Translations under genes and position numbers: made by a program
Part shown: piece after piece, positions 1 through 9,800 of the stretch
Numbering within the stretch: the stretch's first letter is position 1
Layout: each line of letters begins with the position of its first letter
Notes under the pieces: generated by a model
What the model was told of the DNA's origin: nothing
Seen by the model: the letters and a program-made list of their open reading frames with translations, nothing else
Databases searched by the model: none
Assembly: GCA_019244415.1 (NCBI GenBank)
Contig: JAFASN010000074.1
Coordinates: 1-45,486, forward strand
From: Verrucomicrobiota bacterium
GTDB taxonomy: Bacteria > Verrucomicrobiota > Verrucomicrobiia > Chthoniobacterales > UBA10450
Direction: 5' to 3'
Length of the DNA stretch: 45,486 nt

Positions 1-336
1 GTGGAAGTGCTGCTCAGCTCGGGCTTTGATGCCCAGCGTGCCGCATCCCCTCCGCAACTGCCGGCTCGTCCGATCAATCCGTCGTTTACAGACGGCGAGA
101 CGAGCGGGGCGATGTTCCTCAGGTTCAGCGGCGATGGCTCTGGGAACACCCGGAACTACTCGGTGCAGTATGCCGAAAACATCAGTGGCCCGTGGATTGA
201 CCGCGGCATCACCTCGAACACGAAGGTGGAGATCAGTGGGCTGACGCCGGGCAAGGTCTACTTCGGGCGCGCTCGCGCCCACAGCGCCGCCGGTTCCAGC
301 GACTGGTCGGGCGTCGCAGCCAGGATGGCCACGTAG
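1..336 (+). CDS. C-terminal fragment of a fibronectin type III protein
   Basis: The reading frame is open from the window edge to TAG at 334-336, so this is the 3' end of a longer gene; the GTG at position 1 is probably an internal Val codon. Residues about 22-108 resemble one FnIII beta-sandwich: an NYSVQY strand, a GPW turn, an ISGLTPGKVYFGRARA strand pair typical of the FnIII E-F region, then the terminal G strand. FnIII modules serve as binding or spacer units in secreted and surface proteins. Neither the signal peptide nor any catalytic part is visible, so the function of the whole protein cannot be stated. Two hairpins follow it and probably end its transcript. Confidence 0.6.
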   Translation: MEVLLSSGFDAQRAASPPQLPARPINPSFTDGETSGAMFLRFSGDGSGNTRNYSVQYAENISGPWIDRGITSNTKVEISGLTPGKVYFGRARAHSAAGSSDWSGVAARMAT

Positions 337-363
337 CCTATTGCCGTTTGCCGCAAACTTAGT

Positions 364-437
364 GCCAACCAGGAATGGTTGGCCTACAGTACTGCTACGG
401 AGGCGCATCGTCGATGTGGCGATGCGCCTCTTGCGTT
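364..437 (+). terminator. Tandem hairpins, probable terminator of the FnIII gene
   Basis: Two perfect hairpins lie 28 bp after the stop codon. The first has a 7-bp stem (GCCAACC 364-370 with GGTTGGC 377-383). The second has an 11-bp stem (GAGGCGCATCG 400-410 with CGATGCGCCTC 420-430) and a 9-nt loop, followed by a short T-poor tail. The stems are strong but the U-tract is weak, so termination efficiency is uncertain. Confidence 0.55.
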
Positions 438-535
438 GCCTACTGTTTGCCGCGTTGAGTAATCCGCGTGTTTTTGCCTGATGTTCGCCTTTGCCTGCTC
501 CTTTGTCCCACTCACCCAGGCGCCACAGCGCTCGC

Positions 536-565
536 TTGAGCAAAGCAGCGCCGGTGCCGTATAGT
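536..565 (+). promoter_or_regulatory. Promoter of the sulfur-oxidation operon (leaderless type)
   Basis: TTGAGC (536-541) and TATAGT (560-565) are separated by 18 nt and match sigma-70 -35 and -10 boxes. The -10 box ends 6 nt before the ATG at 572, so transcription would begin at or next to the start codon. No Shine-Dalgarno sequence is present, which fits a leaderless mRNA. Confidence 0.5.
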
Positions 566-571
566 CGGCGC

Positions 572-1987
572 ATGTCACTGGTATTCGAGACCATCCAAAC
601 TGAAGGGCTGGCGGAGCTTTCGTATCTGATCGGGGACGACGAAGAAGGCACTGCCGCCGTGTTCGATCCGCGCGCTGATGTGGATATCTACATTGAGTAC
701 GCACGGAAGAAGAACGTCGCGATCACGCATATCTTCGAAACGCATATCCATGCCGACCTGGTAAGCGGTGCGCGAGAGTTATGCAGCCGGGTGGAATCGG
801 CGCGCATTTATGTGAGCCATGAAGGCGGAGCGACCTACGGCTTCAGTAACGAGAGTGTGCATGATGGTGATAAGTTCACTTTCGGTTCCGTGATTATCAC
901 GGCGCGACATACTCCCGGCCATACGCCGGAGCACATGTCCTACTTGCTTACCGATGCCGAGCACCCGGAAGTGCCATGGGGTGTACTCAGCGGCGATTCG
1001 TTGTTTGTAAACTCGGCCGGGCGCCCCGATCTCCTGGGCGAAAAAGAGACGACGAAACTTGCCGCGCAGCAGTTCCGTACTTTACGCGACTTCTACATGC
1101 AACTGCCGGACAGCGTAATTATCTATCCGGCGCATGGTAGCGGTTCGCCATGCGGAGCCGAGATTGGCGACCGACTTAGCAGCAGCATTGGATACGAGCG
1201 CCCGCTGAATCCATTTCTTCAATTCAAGGACGTGCAATCATTTACTCACTTCGCTGTAAGCACGGCTCCGCCTATTCCCAAGTACTACCCAGTGATGAAG
1301 AAGGTGAACGCGGAGGGACCGCAACTGCTGGGCGGCCTGCCGCGGGTGGCGGGCCTGCCGCCGAAAGCGTTCAAGGACGCAATCGACGCCCAAGAAAGCG
1401 TACTTGTTGATACTCGATCGATGCTGGCCTTCGGTTCGGCGCATATTCCAGGTGCACTGAATATCGGCGGCACACCGATGCTTTCGATTTGGGCAGGTTC
1501 ATTGCTCGATCCTGAACAAGCTATCCTGCTTGTACTCGAACAAGACGACGAAGTCGATGAAGTTGTTCGGTTATTCATTCGCACCGGGTTTACCAAGTTT
1601 GCGGGCTACCTGGTGGGCGGAATGAAGGCGTGGGGCAATGCAGGCTATCCTCTCGCACAAGTACCGCAAATGAGTGTGCACGAGCTAAGAAAACCTGCGC
1701 CGGAGTTGCAGGTGCTGGATGTTCGTTCGGCTCGAGAATGGAAGGGCGGGCACGTTCCGGGCGCGCGACATATCTTTCTGGGGGAACTAACCCGGCGTGC
1801 CGGTGAGCTGGATAAGTTGCGGCCGGTAGCAGTGTATTGTGCAACCGGCTACCGGGCAAGTATCGCAGCTAGTATTCTAAAGCACGATGGCTTTAGCCAG
1901 GTAAATAACGTGCCGGGTAGTTGGCACGCGTGGAAGAAAGCTGGTTACCCGGTTGAGCGCGATGCAGTACACGACAAAGCGGCATGA
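572..1987 (+). CDS. MBL-fold persulfide dioxygenase-like protein with two rhodanese domains
   Basis: A 471-aa protein. Residues 1-~250 are a metallo-beta-lactamase fold of the ETHE1/persulfide dioxygenase type: the iron-site motif THIHADL at 57-63, GHTPEHM, GDSLFVNSAGRPDLLG and YPAHGSGSPCG are visible. The usual final His of HxHxDH is Leu, a position not needed for mononuclear iron in this family. Two rhodanese domains follow. The first lacks a catalytic Cys; the second carries it in CATGYR (Cys near 423). The expected role is oxidation of glutathione persulfide to sulfite with sulfane-sulfur transfer. The start at 572 (MSLVFETIQ) is preferred to an upstream 27-aa extension that looks non-homologous. 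It overlaps the sulfite oxidase gene by 4 bp (ATGA), so the two are co-transcribed. It is probably cytoplasmic, as no signal peptide is seen. Confidence 0.85.
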   Translation: MSLVFETIQTEGLAELSYLIGDDEEGTAAVFDPRADVDIYIEYARKKNVAITHIFETHIHADLVSGARELCSRVESARIYVSHEGGATYGFSNESVHDGDKFTFGSVIITARHTPGHTPEHMSYLLTDAEHPEVPWGVLSGDSLFVNSAGRPDLLGEKETTKLAAQQFRTLRDFYMQLPDSVIIYPAHGSGSPCGAEIGDRLSSSIGYERPLNPFLQFKDVQSFTHFAVSTAPPIPKYYPVMKKVNAEGPQLLGGLPRVAGLPPKAFKDAIDAQESVLVDTRSMLAFGSAHIPGALNIGGTPMLSIWAGSLLDPEQAILLVLEQDDEVDEVVRLFIRTGFTKFAGYLVGGMKAWGNAGYPLAQVPQMSVHELRKPAPELQVLDVRSAREWKGGHVPGARHIFLGELTRRAGELDKLRPVAVYCATGYRASIAASILKHDGFSQVNNVPGSWHAWKKAGYPVERDAVHDKAA

Positions 1988-3024
1988 TCACACGCGAGAG
2001 GCAGCCGCCAAACCTGGAGATGCCATTCCATACCTTGGATGGCGCGATTACGCCCACGGAAAATTTCTATGTCCGGTGCCATTTCCCTATTCCGCAGATC
2101 AATCCAGATAGCTGGTCCCTTCGCATAGAAGGAGCCGTAGATCAGCCGGCACAATTTTCATTAACCGACCTGAAGAGGTTTCCGCGCGAGACGATGATGG
2201 CAACGCTCGAGTGCGCCGGCAATGGACGCATCTTTCTTGCGCCGAAGGTGAAAGGTGTTCAGTGGGAGCTTGGCGCCGTCGGCAACTGCGAGTGGACCGG
2301 CATCCGGCTGAGTCATCTTCTCGAAGAAGCTGGCATCCGTTCCGGAGCCCGCGAAGTGATCCTCGAAGGCGCGGACAAAGGAACGATCGCCGAGCTGCCG
2401 CGTCCAACCGGCGAGATCCATTTTGCGCGCAGTGTGCCGATCGCGAAAGCGATGGATGACGTTCTACTCGCGCTTGAGATGAATGGTCGTCCACTTACTC
2501 CCGCTCATGGTTATCCGCTGCGCGCGATAGTTCCAGGCTGGTACGGAATGGCTTCGGTAAAATGGCTTCAGCGTATCGTTGTTACCGATGAGCCGTTTCA
2601 TGGCTACTATCAGACGATCGACTACGCCTACTGGCGGCGTGACAAGTCCGGGCCGGTACTTGTTCCTCTCGCGCAGATGTCGCCCAAGGCGCAGATCGCA
2701 AGACCGCAAAGTAACGAAACAATACCCGTGGGCACTAAGTACCTTGTAAAAGGAGCAGCCTGGGGCGGCGAAGGCGGAATCAGTAAAGTGGAAGTCAGCT
2801 TTGACCGCGGCAGCAGCTGGGAAGAGGCAAGCTTTAATTCACCGTCAGTAAGGCACAGCTGGAGACTATGGTCGTTTACCTGGCATCCGACGAAGCCGGG
2901 CAACTACACTTTGCTGGCGCGAGCGACCGATTGCCGAGGGCAAACTCAACCACTTGACCGCAACACTGACCACGGCACCTATAGGATCGACCATTGTCTG
3001 CCGGTCGAAGTGCAGGTGCACTAA
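1984..3024 (+). CDS. Molybdopterin-dependent sulfite oxidase family protein
   Basis: A 346-aa protein of the sulfite oxidase family, oxidising sulfite to sulfate at a Mo-pterin centre. The molybdenum-ligand Cys is Cys77 in TLECAGNGR; GYPLRAIVPGWYGMASVKWL is the conserved pterin-domain segment. From about residue 235 to the end there is the Ig-like Mo-co dimerisation domain (KVEVSFDRGSSWEEA, SFTWHPTKPGNYTLLARA). No Tat or Sec signal peptide and no haem domain are present, so a cytoplasmic enzyme with an unknown electron acceptor is inferred. The start overlaps the preceding dioxygenase stop (ATGA), and the pair forms a persulfide-to-sulfite-to-sulfate route. moeA at 29158-30342 would serve its cofactor. 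Confidence 0.85.
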   Translation: MITRERQPPNLEMPFHTLDGAITPTENFYVRCHFPIPQINPDSWSLRIEGAVDQPAQFSLTDLKRFPRETMMATLECAGNGRIFLAPKVKGVQWELGAVGNCEWTGIRLSHLLEEAGIRSGAREVILEGADKGTIAELPRPTGEIHFARSVPIAKAMDDVLLALEMNGRPLTPAHGYPLRAIVPGWYGMASVKWLQRIVVTDEPFHGYYQTIDYAYWRRDKSGPVLVPLAQMSPKAQIARPQSNETIPVGTKYLVKGAAWGGEGGISKVEVSFDRGSSWEEASFNSPSVRHSWRLWSFTWHPTKPGNYTLLARATDCRGQTQPLDRNTDHGTYRIDHCLPVEVQVH

Positions 3025-3315
3025 GCTTAAGTTAAACGCCGCTAAGGCAGTCCGTACTTTTCGCTGATTCGGAATTTCCACGCTGCTATCGCCAGGCCTG
3101 CCGTGCGAAAGTCTGCGGCGCGCGGAATGGCAGGTAAACCGGTGAGGTTACCATCTGCCCAGCGGCGTCCACCTTCCACCTCGACGCGAAATTCTGAGCC
3201 AGTGCGTAGCCTCGCCCGCGCCACACGGGAATGCGAAACGTTCCCGTTTGAAGAGACGAAAAGCATGAGGTTGCAATCGCGCCTCCGCAGCGGCGCTTAC
3301 GCAACATTTGCGTTA
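3025..3315. other. Intergenic stretch without a convincing gene
   Basis: 291 bp between the sulfite oxidase and tRNA-Arg. The minus strand has a 74-codon frame (3042-3266) ending in FRISEKYGLP that reads somewhat like protein, but no family, ribosome site or promoter is recognisable. It may be a gene remnant. Nothing else is seen. Confidence 0.3.
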
Positions 3316-3387
3316 CGTCCCCGGCGGGAATCGAACCCACATTTAAGGTTTAGGAAACCCTTGTTCTATCCGTTGAACTACGGGGAC
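3316..3387 (-). tRNA. tRNA-Arg(CCU)
   Basis: Read on the minus strand, the cloverleaf is complete: acceptor GTCCCCG/CGGGGAC, D arm GTTC/GAAC, anticodon arm AGGGT-TTCCTAA-ACCTT with anticodon CCT, and T arm GTGGG-TTCGATT-CCCGC. It decodes the AGG arginine codon. The discriminator base is G and the 3' CCA is not encoded, so it must be added after transcription. Confidence 0.92.
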
Positions 3388-3424
3388 TCACTGCCTGTCC
3401 TGCGCTACTCTAGTTAATCTTGGC

Positions 3425-4591
3425 ATGAATAAAACTGCGCAAAGTGCCTTTCGCTTCGTCCTTGTGCTCGGCATCGCCAATCTGTTTGCCGACATGACGT
3501 ACGAAGGCGCCCGCAGCGTGACCGGCCCATTCCTCGGCAGCCTCGGCGCAAACGCAGCGGTTATCGGGTTCACCGCCGGCTTCGGAGAACTCATCGGCCA
3601 CGGGTTGCGTTCCCTCAGCGGCCTGATCAGCGACAGGACGGGTAAGTACTGGATCGCGACAATCACCGGCTATTGCATCAACATGCTCGCTGTACCCGCT
3701 CTCGCGCTCGCGGGCAATTGGCCGTTAGCCGCGGGGCTGGTCGTGGCGGAACGAACCGGCCGCGCCATTCGCAAGCCATCCACCGATGCGATGCTCTCGT
3801 TCGCCGGAAAACAAATCGGCCACGGCTGGGTCTTCGGTCTCAATGAAGCTCTCGATCAGGCCGGCGCGACAATCGGCCCTTTGCTCATCTCACTGAATTT
3901 GTTCCAGCATCGCTCTTATCAGCATGGCTTTGCCATTCTTCTTTTGCCGGCGCTAGTCACCATTGCGATTATTTGCGCCGCTCGGCACTTCTTCCCGCAC
4001 CCGCATCAACTTGAAGCTGGAGTTGAAATCCATCCGACCGGTCTGCCATTGAGCTACTGGCTTTACGTCGCTGCTGGAGCATTCGTCGCGGCGGGTTTCG
4101 CTGATTTTTCACTTATCGCCTACCACTTCCAGCATAGTGGCACGATTCGGGTCGAGCTAATTCCAGTGCTCTATGCCGTTGCCATGTTAATGGGTTCGAT
4201 CGGTGCTCTCGTCTTTGGCAAGCTTCTCGATCGAATGGGACCGCGCGTTCTCTTTGTCGCGATCATTCTGGGCGCGCTGTTTGCGCCGCTGGTCTTTTTC
4301 GGAGGAATAACAACGGCAGCGATCGGTGTCGTAGTCTGGGGAATCGGACTAGCCGCCCAGGGTTCATCACTGCGCGCGGTATTAAGCACAATCATCTCAC
4401 GGAATAAACGCGGCACTGGCTTCGGAGTCTTTGACATGGTATTTGGCATAGCCTGGTTCATTGGTAGCTGGATCATGGGCCTGCTTTACGACCACTCACT
4501 CTTCACACTGGTGGTATTCTCAGTGGTCATGCAGCTACTGGCGCTGCCGCTCTTCTTCCTGGCACGCGCCCGTACTCAAGCGACAACGTGA
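3425..4591 (+). CDS. MFS transporter
   Basis: A 388-aa polytopic membrane protein with about 12 predicted hydrophobic segments. The loop after TM2 has the MFS signature form (GLISDRTGKYW), repeated in the second half (GKLLDRMGPRV). The segment FADMTYEGARSVTGPFL near the N-terminus is typical of a family of uncharacterised bacterial MFS carriers. The substrate cannot be read from sequence. The 3' end overlaps the APC permease start by 4 bp (GTGA at 4588-4591), so the two transporters are translated together. It begins 37 bp past tRNA-Arg, which lies on the opposite strand. Confidence 0.8.
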   Translation: MNKTAQSAFRFVLVLGIANLFADMTYEGARSVTGPFLGSLGANAAVIGFTAGFGELIGHGLRSLSGLISDRTGKYWIATITGYCINMLAVPALALAGNWPLAAGLVVAERTGRAIRKPSTDAMLSFAGKQIGHGWVFGLNEALDQAGATIGPLLISLNLFQHRSYQHGFAILLLPALVTIAIICAARHFFPHPHQLEAGVEIHPTGLPLSYWLYVAAGAFVAAGFADFSLIAYHFQHSGTIRVELIPVLYAVAMLMGSIGALVFGKLLDRMGPRVLFVAIILGALFAPLVFFGGITTAAIGVVVWGIGLAAQGSSLRAVLSTIISRNKRGTGFGVFDMVFGIAWFIGSWIMGLLYDHSLFTLVVFSVVMQLLALPLFFLARARTQATT

Positions 4592-5979
4592 CCGAGGGGA
4601 TCACGACAAGCTCACCTGCGCTTTCGCGTCGACTGGGCTTATTCGATGCGACCATGATCGTGATGGGCGGGATCATCGGTTCCGGCATTTTCATCAATCC
4701 GTACGTTGTCGCTCAACAGGTTCACTCTGCTCTCCTAATTGTGGGAGCATGGGTCGCGGGCGGATTCATTGCACTGGCCGGCGCGTTCATCTACGCAGAG
4801 CTTTCCTCCTATACTTCGCTCAGCGGCGGCCAATACATCTATTTGCGCGATGCTTTCCATCCGGCGCTCGCGTTTATCTATGGCTGGTCCCTTCTTCTCG
4901 TCACACAAACCGGCGGGATGGCAGCGGTCGCCGTAACATTCGCCCGATACGCCTGCGATGTAACTGGTGTTGCTGCTAACGAGCAGACGATAGCTTCGCT
5001 AACGGGTTTCGTGTTACTTGCGTTAACCGTAGTCAATTGCATCGGCGTTCGCGCGGGCGGGACGACGCAAAATTTGTTCATGGTTCTGAAGTTGTTCGGA
5101 ATTGCGCTACTTGTTTTCGCCGGTTTGCTGATGGTAAAGCCAGCTTCAGTTTTCCCAGCACCAGTAGCTTCTTCAGCGAACACCTGGAATGCGATTACGG
5201 CGTTCGGCGCGGCACTCATTCCGGTGCAGTTTGCCTATGGCGGCTGGCAAACAGCCTGCTTTGTCGCCGGCGAAGTGCGCAGGCCAGAGAAAACACTGCC
5301 GCGCGCGTTGCTGCTCGGCATCGCTGGTGTCATCGTCGTTTATGTAAGTGTCAACTTTGTCTGTGTTCGCGTACTTGGCCCGGCGACACTTTCTCATACG
5401 GCGACGCCGGCATCGGCCGTCATGCAGATCGCACTTGGTCGAACGGGCGCCAAACTCATCGGGATTGCGATCGCGATCTCGACGCTTGGCTTTCTGAGCC
5501 AGAGCATGCTGACCGCCCCTCGCGTTTACTTCGCCATGGCCGAAGACGGACTATTCTTCCGCAGCCTCGCGCGGCTAAACGGCGCGCGAGTACCCGCGGT
5601 GGCGATCGCCCTGCAAGGAGCGCTCGCACTGATTATCGCACTCTCTGGGCGCTACGAACAGATTCTTAACTACGTCGTATCCGTTGATGTAGTCTTTTTC
5701 GGACTCAGTGCAGCGTGCCTCTTTGCCTTTCGCCGGCGCAAAGTACCATCTAGCTTTCGCGTGCCGGGCCACCCGTTCACCACGCTATTCTTCATCGCGG
5801 CGTGTTCCTGGCTCGTGTTCAGCACAGTTGCACGATATCCGGCGAACAGCCTGATCGGCTTAGGGATAATGCTCAGCGGATTTCCGATGTATCTCTTCTG
5901 GAATGCGAGAGCTTCTCGCGCCCGTGCGGCTGCGTCAGATCAAGGACTGGCCCGACCGGCACAATCCGGCTCGGATTGA
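4588..5979 (+). CDS. APC superfamily amino acid permease
   Basis: A 463-aa protein with about 12 hydrophobic segments. The first helix carries MIVMGGIIGSGIF, the APC unwound-helix substrate motif, and the TM6 region shows FAYGGWQTACFVAGEVRRPE, which matches LAT/amino-acid-exchanger-type APC proteins. The GTG start overlaps the MFS stop. Substrate specificity is unknown; amino acid uptake or exchange is inferred from the family. The last 107 bp overlap, in the opposite direction, the end of the glutathionyl-hydroquinone reductase gene, and the Ala/Arg-rich C-terminal tail lies in that overlap. Confidence 0.82.
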   Translation: MTEGITTSSPALSRRLGLFDATMIVMGGIIGSGIFINPYVVAQQVHSALLIVGAWVAGGFIALAGAFIYAELSSYTSLSGGQYIYLRDAFHPALAFIYGWSLLLVTQTGGMAAVAVTFARYACDVTGVAANEQTIASLTGFVLLALTVVNCIGVRAGGTTQNLFMVLKLFGIALLVFAGLLMVKPASVFPAPVASSANTWNAITAFGAALIPVQFAYGGWQTACFVAGEVRRPEKTLPRALLLGIAGVIVVYVSVNFVCVRVLGPATLSHTATPASAVMQIALGRTGAKLIGIAIAISTLGFLSQSMLTAPRVYFAMAEDGLFFRSLARLNGARVPAVAIALQGALALIIALSGRYEQILNYVVSVDVVFFGLSAACLFAFRRRKVPSSFRVPGHPFTTLFFIAACSWLVFSTVARYPANSLIGLGIMLSGFPMYLFWNARASRARAAASDQGLARPAQSGSD

Positions 5980-6844
5980 TCTGGTCATGGGTCATGTAGT
6001 AATGGCGTTTGATGTGGTCGAAGTTCACGGTGTCGGCGATGCCTGGCTGCTGATATAAGTCCTTCAAGTACCCCTGTAGGTTCGGGTAATCGAGAATACG
6101 GCGAATACTGCACTTGAAATGGATATAGTACACTACATCGAACCTGACCAAAGTACAGAATAACCGCCAGTCACTTTCAACTATTCTGTCGTCAAACAGG
6201 TACCGACCTGTAGCCAGCCGATTCTCCAGCTCATCGAGTGCGATAAAGACCTGTTTGCAGGCATGTTCGTAACCGCGCTGTCGCGTGGTAAAGCCGGCCT
6301 TGTAAACTCCGTTATTAACCTTGTCGTGAATGTAGTCGCTTAGCCTATTCTGGTCATGGGCAATATCGACCGGGAACAGATCCGCTTTAGTTTCTGCCAG
6401 TGAATGGAAGGCATCATTAAACATCAGGCAGATGTCGTCTTCGCAATTGTTAACGATTCGGCTGGTTACCTTGTCCCAGAGTACAGGAACAGTCACACGT
6501 CCGTCGAAATTCGGGTCGGTCGCGATGTAAGCTTCAGACAAGTACTCAAAACCGTTGACCGGGTCTTTGCTGTATCCAGGACCATCACGGAAAGCCCAGC
6601 CGCGCTCATCGCGCACGGGATCAAGTACAGTCATTCCTATCACATTCTCGAGCCCAAGTAGCTTGCGGGCAATGACGGTCCGGCTCGCCCAGGGGCAAGC
6701 TAACGAGACATAAAGATGATAGCGATCTGCCACTGCTGCGTACGGGGTGCTGCCATCGGCTGAGACCCAGTCGCGGAAGACATCTTCCTGCCGCTCGAAG
6801 TCGCCAGTCTGTGATGCTTCTTTGGGAAACTGCGCTGTCACCAT
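5873..6844 (-). CDS. Glutathionyl-hydroquinone reductase (Xi-class GST, YqjG/ECM4-like)
   Basis: A 323-aa protein. Residues 46-55 hold SLACPWASRT, whose Cys50 is the catalytic Cys of Xi-class transferases that reduce glutathionyl-hydroquinones. NNCEDDICLMFN and the C-terminal all-helical GST domain (DELENRLATGRYLF, then SDWRLFCTLVRFD) are standard, as is the closing NPSRIVPVGPVLD. The ATG at 6844 lies 5 nt after the RND pump stop, so it is the last gene of the marR-adaptor-RND operon. That suggests a quinone or phenolic detoxification function coupled to export. Its 3' end runs 107 bp into the convergent APC permease gene; because the conserved C-terminus falls there, the overlap looks real. 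Confidence 0.85.
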   Translation of the reverse strand: MVTAQFPKEASQTGDFERQEDVFRDWVSADGSTPYAAVADRYHLYVSLACPWASRTVIARKLLGLENVIGMTVLDPVRDERGWAFRDGPGYSKDPVNGFEYLSEAYIATDPNFDGRVTVPVLWDKVTSRIVNNCEDDICLMFNDAFHSLAETKADLFPVDIAHDQNRLSDYIHDKVNNGVYKAGFTTRQRGYEHACKQVFIALDELENRLATGRYLFDDRIVESDWRLFCTLVRFDVVYYIHFKCSIRRILDYPNLQGYLKDLYQQPGIADTVNFDHIKRHYYMTHDQINPSRIVPVGPVLDLTQPHGREKLSHSRRDTSEIR

Positions 6845-6849
6845 ACGAG

Positions 6850-9800
6850 CTAGGATACCGGCACCGCTTCCGGGCGAGCAGTTGCCGGTGGATGGGCAAA
6901 GTCGTGCTCGTGGAAATGAGCGCTGCGGAGGAATGGGACACGATCGAGGACATGTTCCTGAAACCATTCCAGCCAGAGATAGATAACGGGAGTAATATAC
7001 AAGGTAATTAACTGCGAAACGATCAGCCCGCCGACGATCACTAAGCCAAGTGGACGGCGTGATGCTCCATCGGCTCCGACGCCAAACGCGATCGGCAATG
7101 CCCCCATCAGCGCAGCCAGCGTAGTCATGATAATCGGCCGGAAGCGTTCCACGCTGGCTTCGTGAATCGCGTCGCGCCATTCGTAGCCTTCATCGAGACG
7201 ATGCAGGGCGAAATCGACGATCATGATACCGTTCTTCTTTACGATACCCATAAGGAGGAAGAGGCCGATGACTGAGTAGAGTGAGAGCGTGCTGTTAAAG
7301 AGCCAGAGAGTCATCAAGCCGCCAACGACGGCCGGGAACAAGGTAGAAAGTACGGTGACAGGATGCACGTAGCTTTCATAGAGAATGCCGAGGATGACAT
7401 ACATGACGAAGAGCGCGGCGATAATCAGGTAAGGCAAAGCCTGGAATAGTTGCTGTAGAACAAGGCCCTCGCCTTGTAGTTCACCATGCACACTCGGTGG
7501 CAGAGCTTCCGCCGCTGCTTTTTCTATGTACTCAATCGCGTCTCCCAGCGCGACATTCGGTTTGATGTCGAAGCCAAAGGTGACGCTGGTGAATTGATTG
7601 AGATGATTGACTGAGTCCAAGCCGACAGTTTCGCTGGCCTTTGTCACGGCGCGGATGGGAATCATAGTATTCCCATTGTCCGGCTTGACATAGATCTGGC
7701 GAAAATCCTGGGGAGATGTCCGGGCCTGATCTTCGGCTTCCAAGATTACCTGGTACTGGTCGTCCGCTTCCTTGATCAGGTAAACGTAGTTCTGTGAGTA
7801 CGCAGCCTTGAGCAAGTCTTCCAGCTTGGTCGTGGACACGCCGTAAACGCCCGCCCGATCCCGATCAATGTGGATGTCGAGGTTAGGTGTCGCGCGGAAA
7901 AGATCGGAGCGGGGCGGATTAGTAAAGCCGGGGTACTGGACCAGCTTGGCCTGTAGCTTGTCAGCCGCGGCATAAACTTCGTCAGGATTGATTCCGCTGA
8001 TCACATAGGAGTAGCGGCCGAACTGGCTGCCGGTCGCGCCGATGTTGATTTGTAAGACTGGCTGCGGGTTCAGAGTCGGCATTACGCCCGGGATACCGGC
8101 GCAGGCTTTGCGCAGCTGCGCGGCAACGGTCTCGATGTCGGGACGATGCCGTTGGTCCTTCAGGAAAATAACGGTGAAAACGCCAGCACCGCGGCCAGCG
8201 CGCCCCGCAACCGTGAAGTACTTATCGACGGCGGGATTGCTTTGGAGAATGGGATCGAGCTCGTTTTGAAGGCGCCGCTGCTGGTCGGGCGAGGCACCTT
8301 CGGGAACGATGAAAAAGCCGCGAATCGTGCCGCTATCACCGGTGGGCAACAGAGTGAACGGCAGTTGCTTGAAAAAGAACCAGACGCCGATCGCGCAGGC
8401 AATCAGGATCGGCGCCGCGATCCAGCCATGATCGAGAAACCAGTGCAATGTACGCCCGTATGAATCACGGATCGGATCGAAAAAGCGCTCGACGAAGCGT
8501 TCCGTCCAGGTTTTGCGATGCCCCTCGCCGCGTTCCTTGAGAATGCGCGAGCACATCAGCGGGGTCAGCGTGAGCGAGACCAGCCCCGAGGCAAGAATCG
8601 CGACGATAATTGTGACGGCGAATTCGCGGAAAATGCGGCCGAGCAAACCGGGCATAAACGCCAGCGGAATAAAAACGGCCGCGAGTGAAAGAGTCATCGA
8701 GAGAATGGTGAACGAAATCTCGCCCGCGCTGTTCATCGTCGCCTTGTAGATCGACTCGCCGGCTTCAGCGCGGCGCACGACGTTTTCCAGAAAGACGATC
8801 GCGTCATCGACAAGGAAGCCGATGGCGAGGGTGAGCGCCATGAGCGTGAGATTGTTGATCGAATAGTCGAGCCACCACATGGCGATGAAGGTGATGAGAA
8901 ACGACATCGGCAGGGCGACGATGGGTATGAGCGTGTCGCTGGCGCGCCCGAGAAAAACGAAGATGACGAAAATGACGAGCATGAACGCAAGTACGAGCGT
9001 GAACTGCACGTCGTGCAGCGAGTTCACGATCGACGCCGAGCGATCGAAAACCGGGATCAGGCGAATAGAGCCCGGCAATTCTCGCTGCAATTCCGGGAGC
9101 AAGCCGCGGACTGATTTCGCCACGGCGACGGCGTTCGCGCCGGCCTGACGTGAAACCGCGAACACGATGACAGAAGCCGGCGGATTATAGCCGCGCACGA
9201 AGAAATGGCGCGACAGGCGCTCGTTTTCGACGCCGTTAATCACGCGCGCCACATCGCGCAGATAAACGGGCGAGCCGTCCGGCCCGCGTTTGACGATTAG
9301 ATCGCGATAGCCCTGGGCGTCATCGATCTGCCCTTGCGGGCGCAGGGTAAAAGATTTGTTTTTCCCATCGAACTGCCCGGCGCCGGAATAGGAAGTACCG
9401 GCCTGGATCGCCTTTGCCAGCTCGTCGAAGGTCATGTCGCGCGAGGCCAGCTTGCCCGGATCGACTTTGATGCGGATCGCGCCTTTTACGCCGTAGATGT
9501 TTACCTGCGAAACGCCCGGCAAAATGTTGATGCGCTGAGAGACTTCGGTCGTTCCGTAGCGATACAACTCGCCATCGGTGAGCGTGTCGCTGGTTAGCGC
9601 CACGTACATTACCGGCTGATCGTTGGGATTGGTCTTGGTGAATGTCGGCGGGCTGGGCAAATCGACGGGCAGCTGACCGCCGGCACGCTGAATGGCAGAT
9701 TGTACATCGCTCGCCGCAGCATCGATGCTCTTCGTGAGGTCAAACTGAATGGTGATATTCGTACTTCCCTGCGAGCTGTTGCTGGTGATGAGACTGATGC

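Noticed and set aside
3042-3340. Small genes on the minus strand beside tRNA-Arg
   Set aside because: Two frames of 74 and 84 codons lack any recognisable family, start signal or conservation clue; I treat the region as intergenic.
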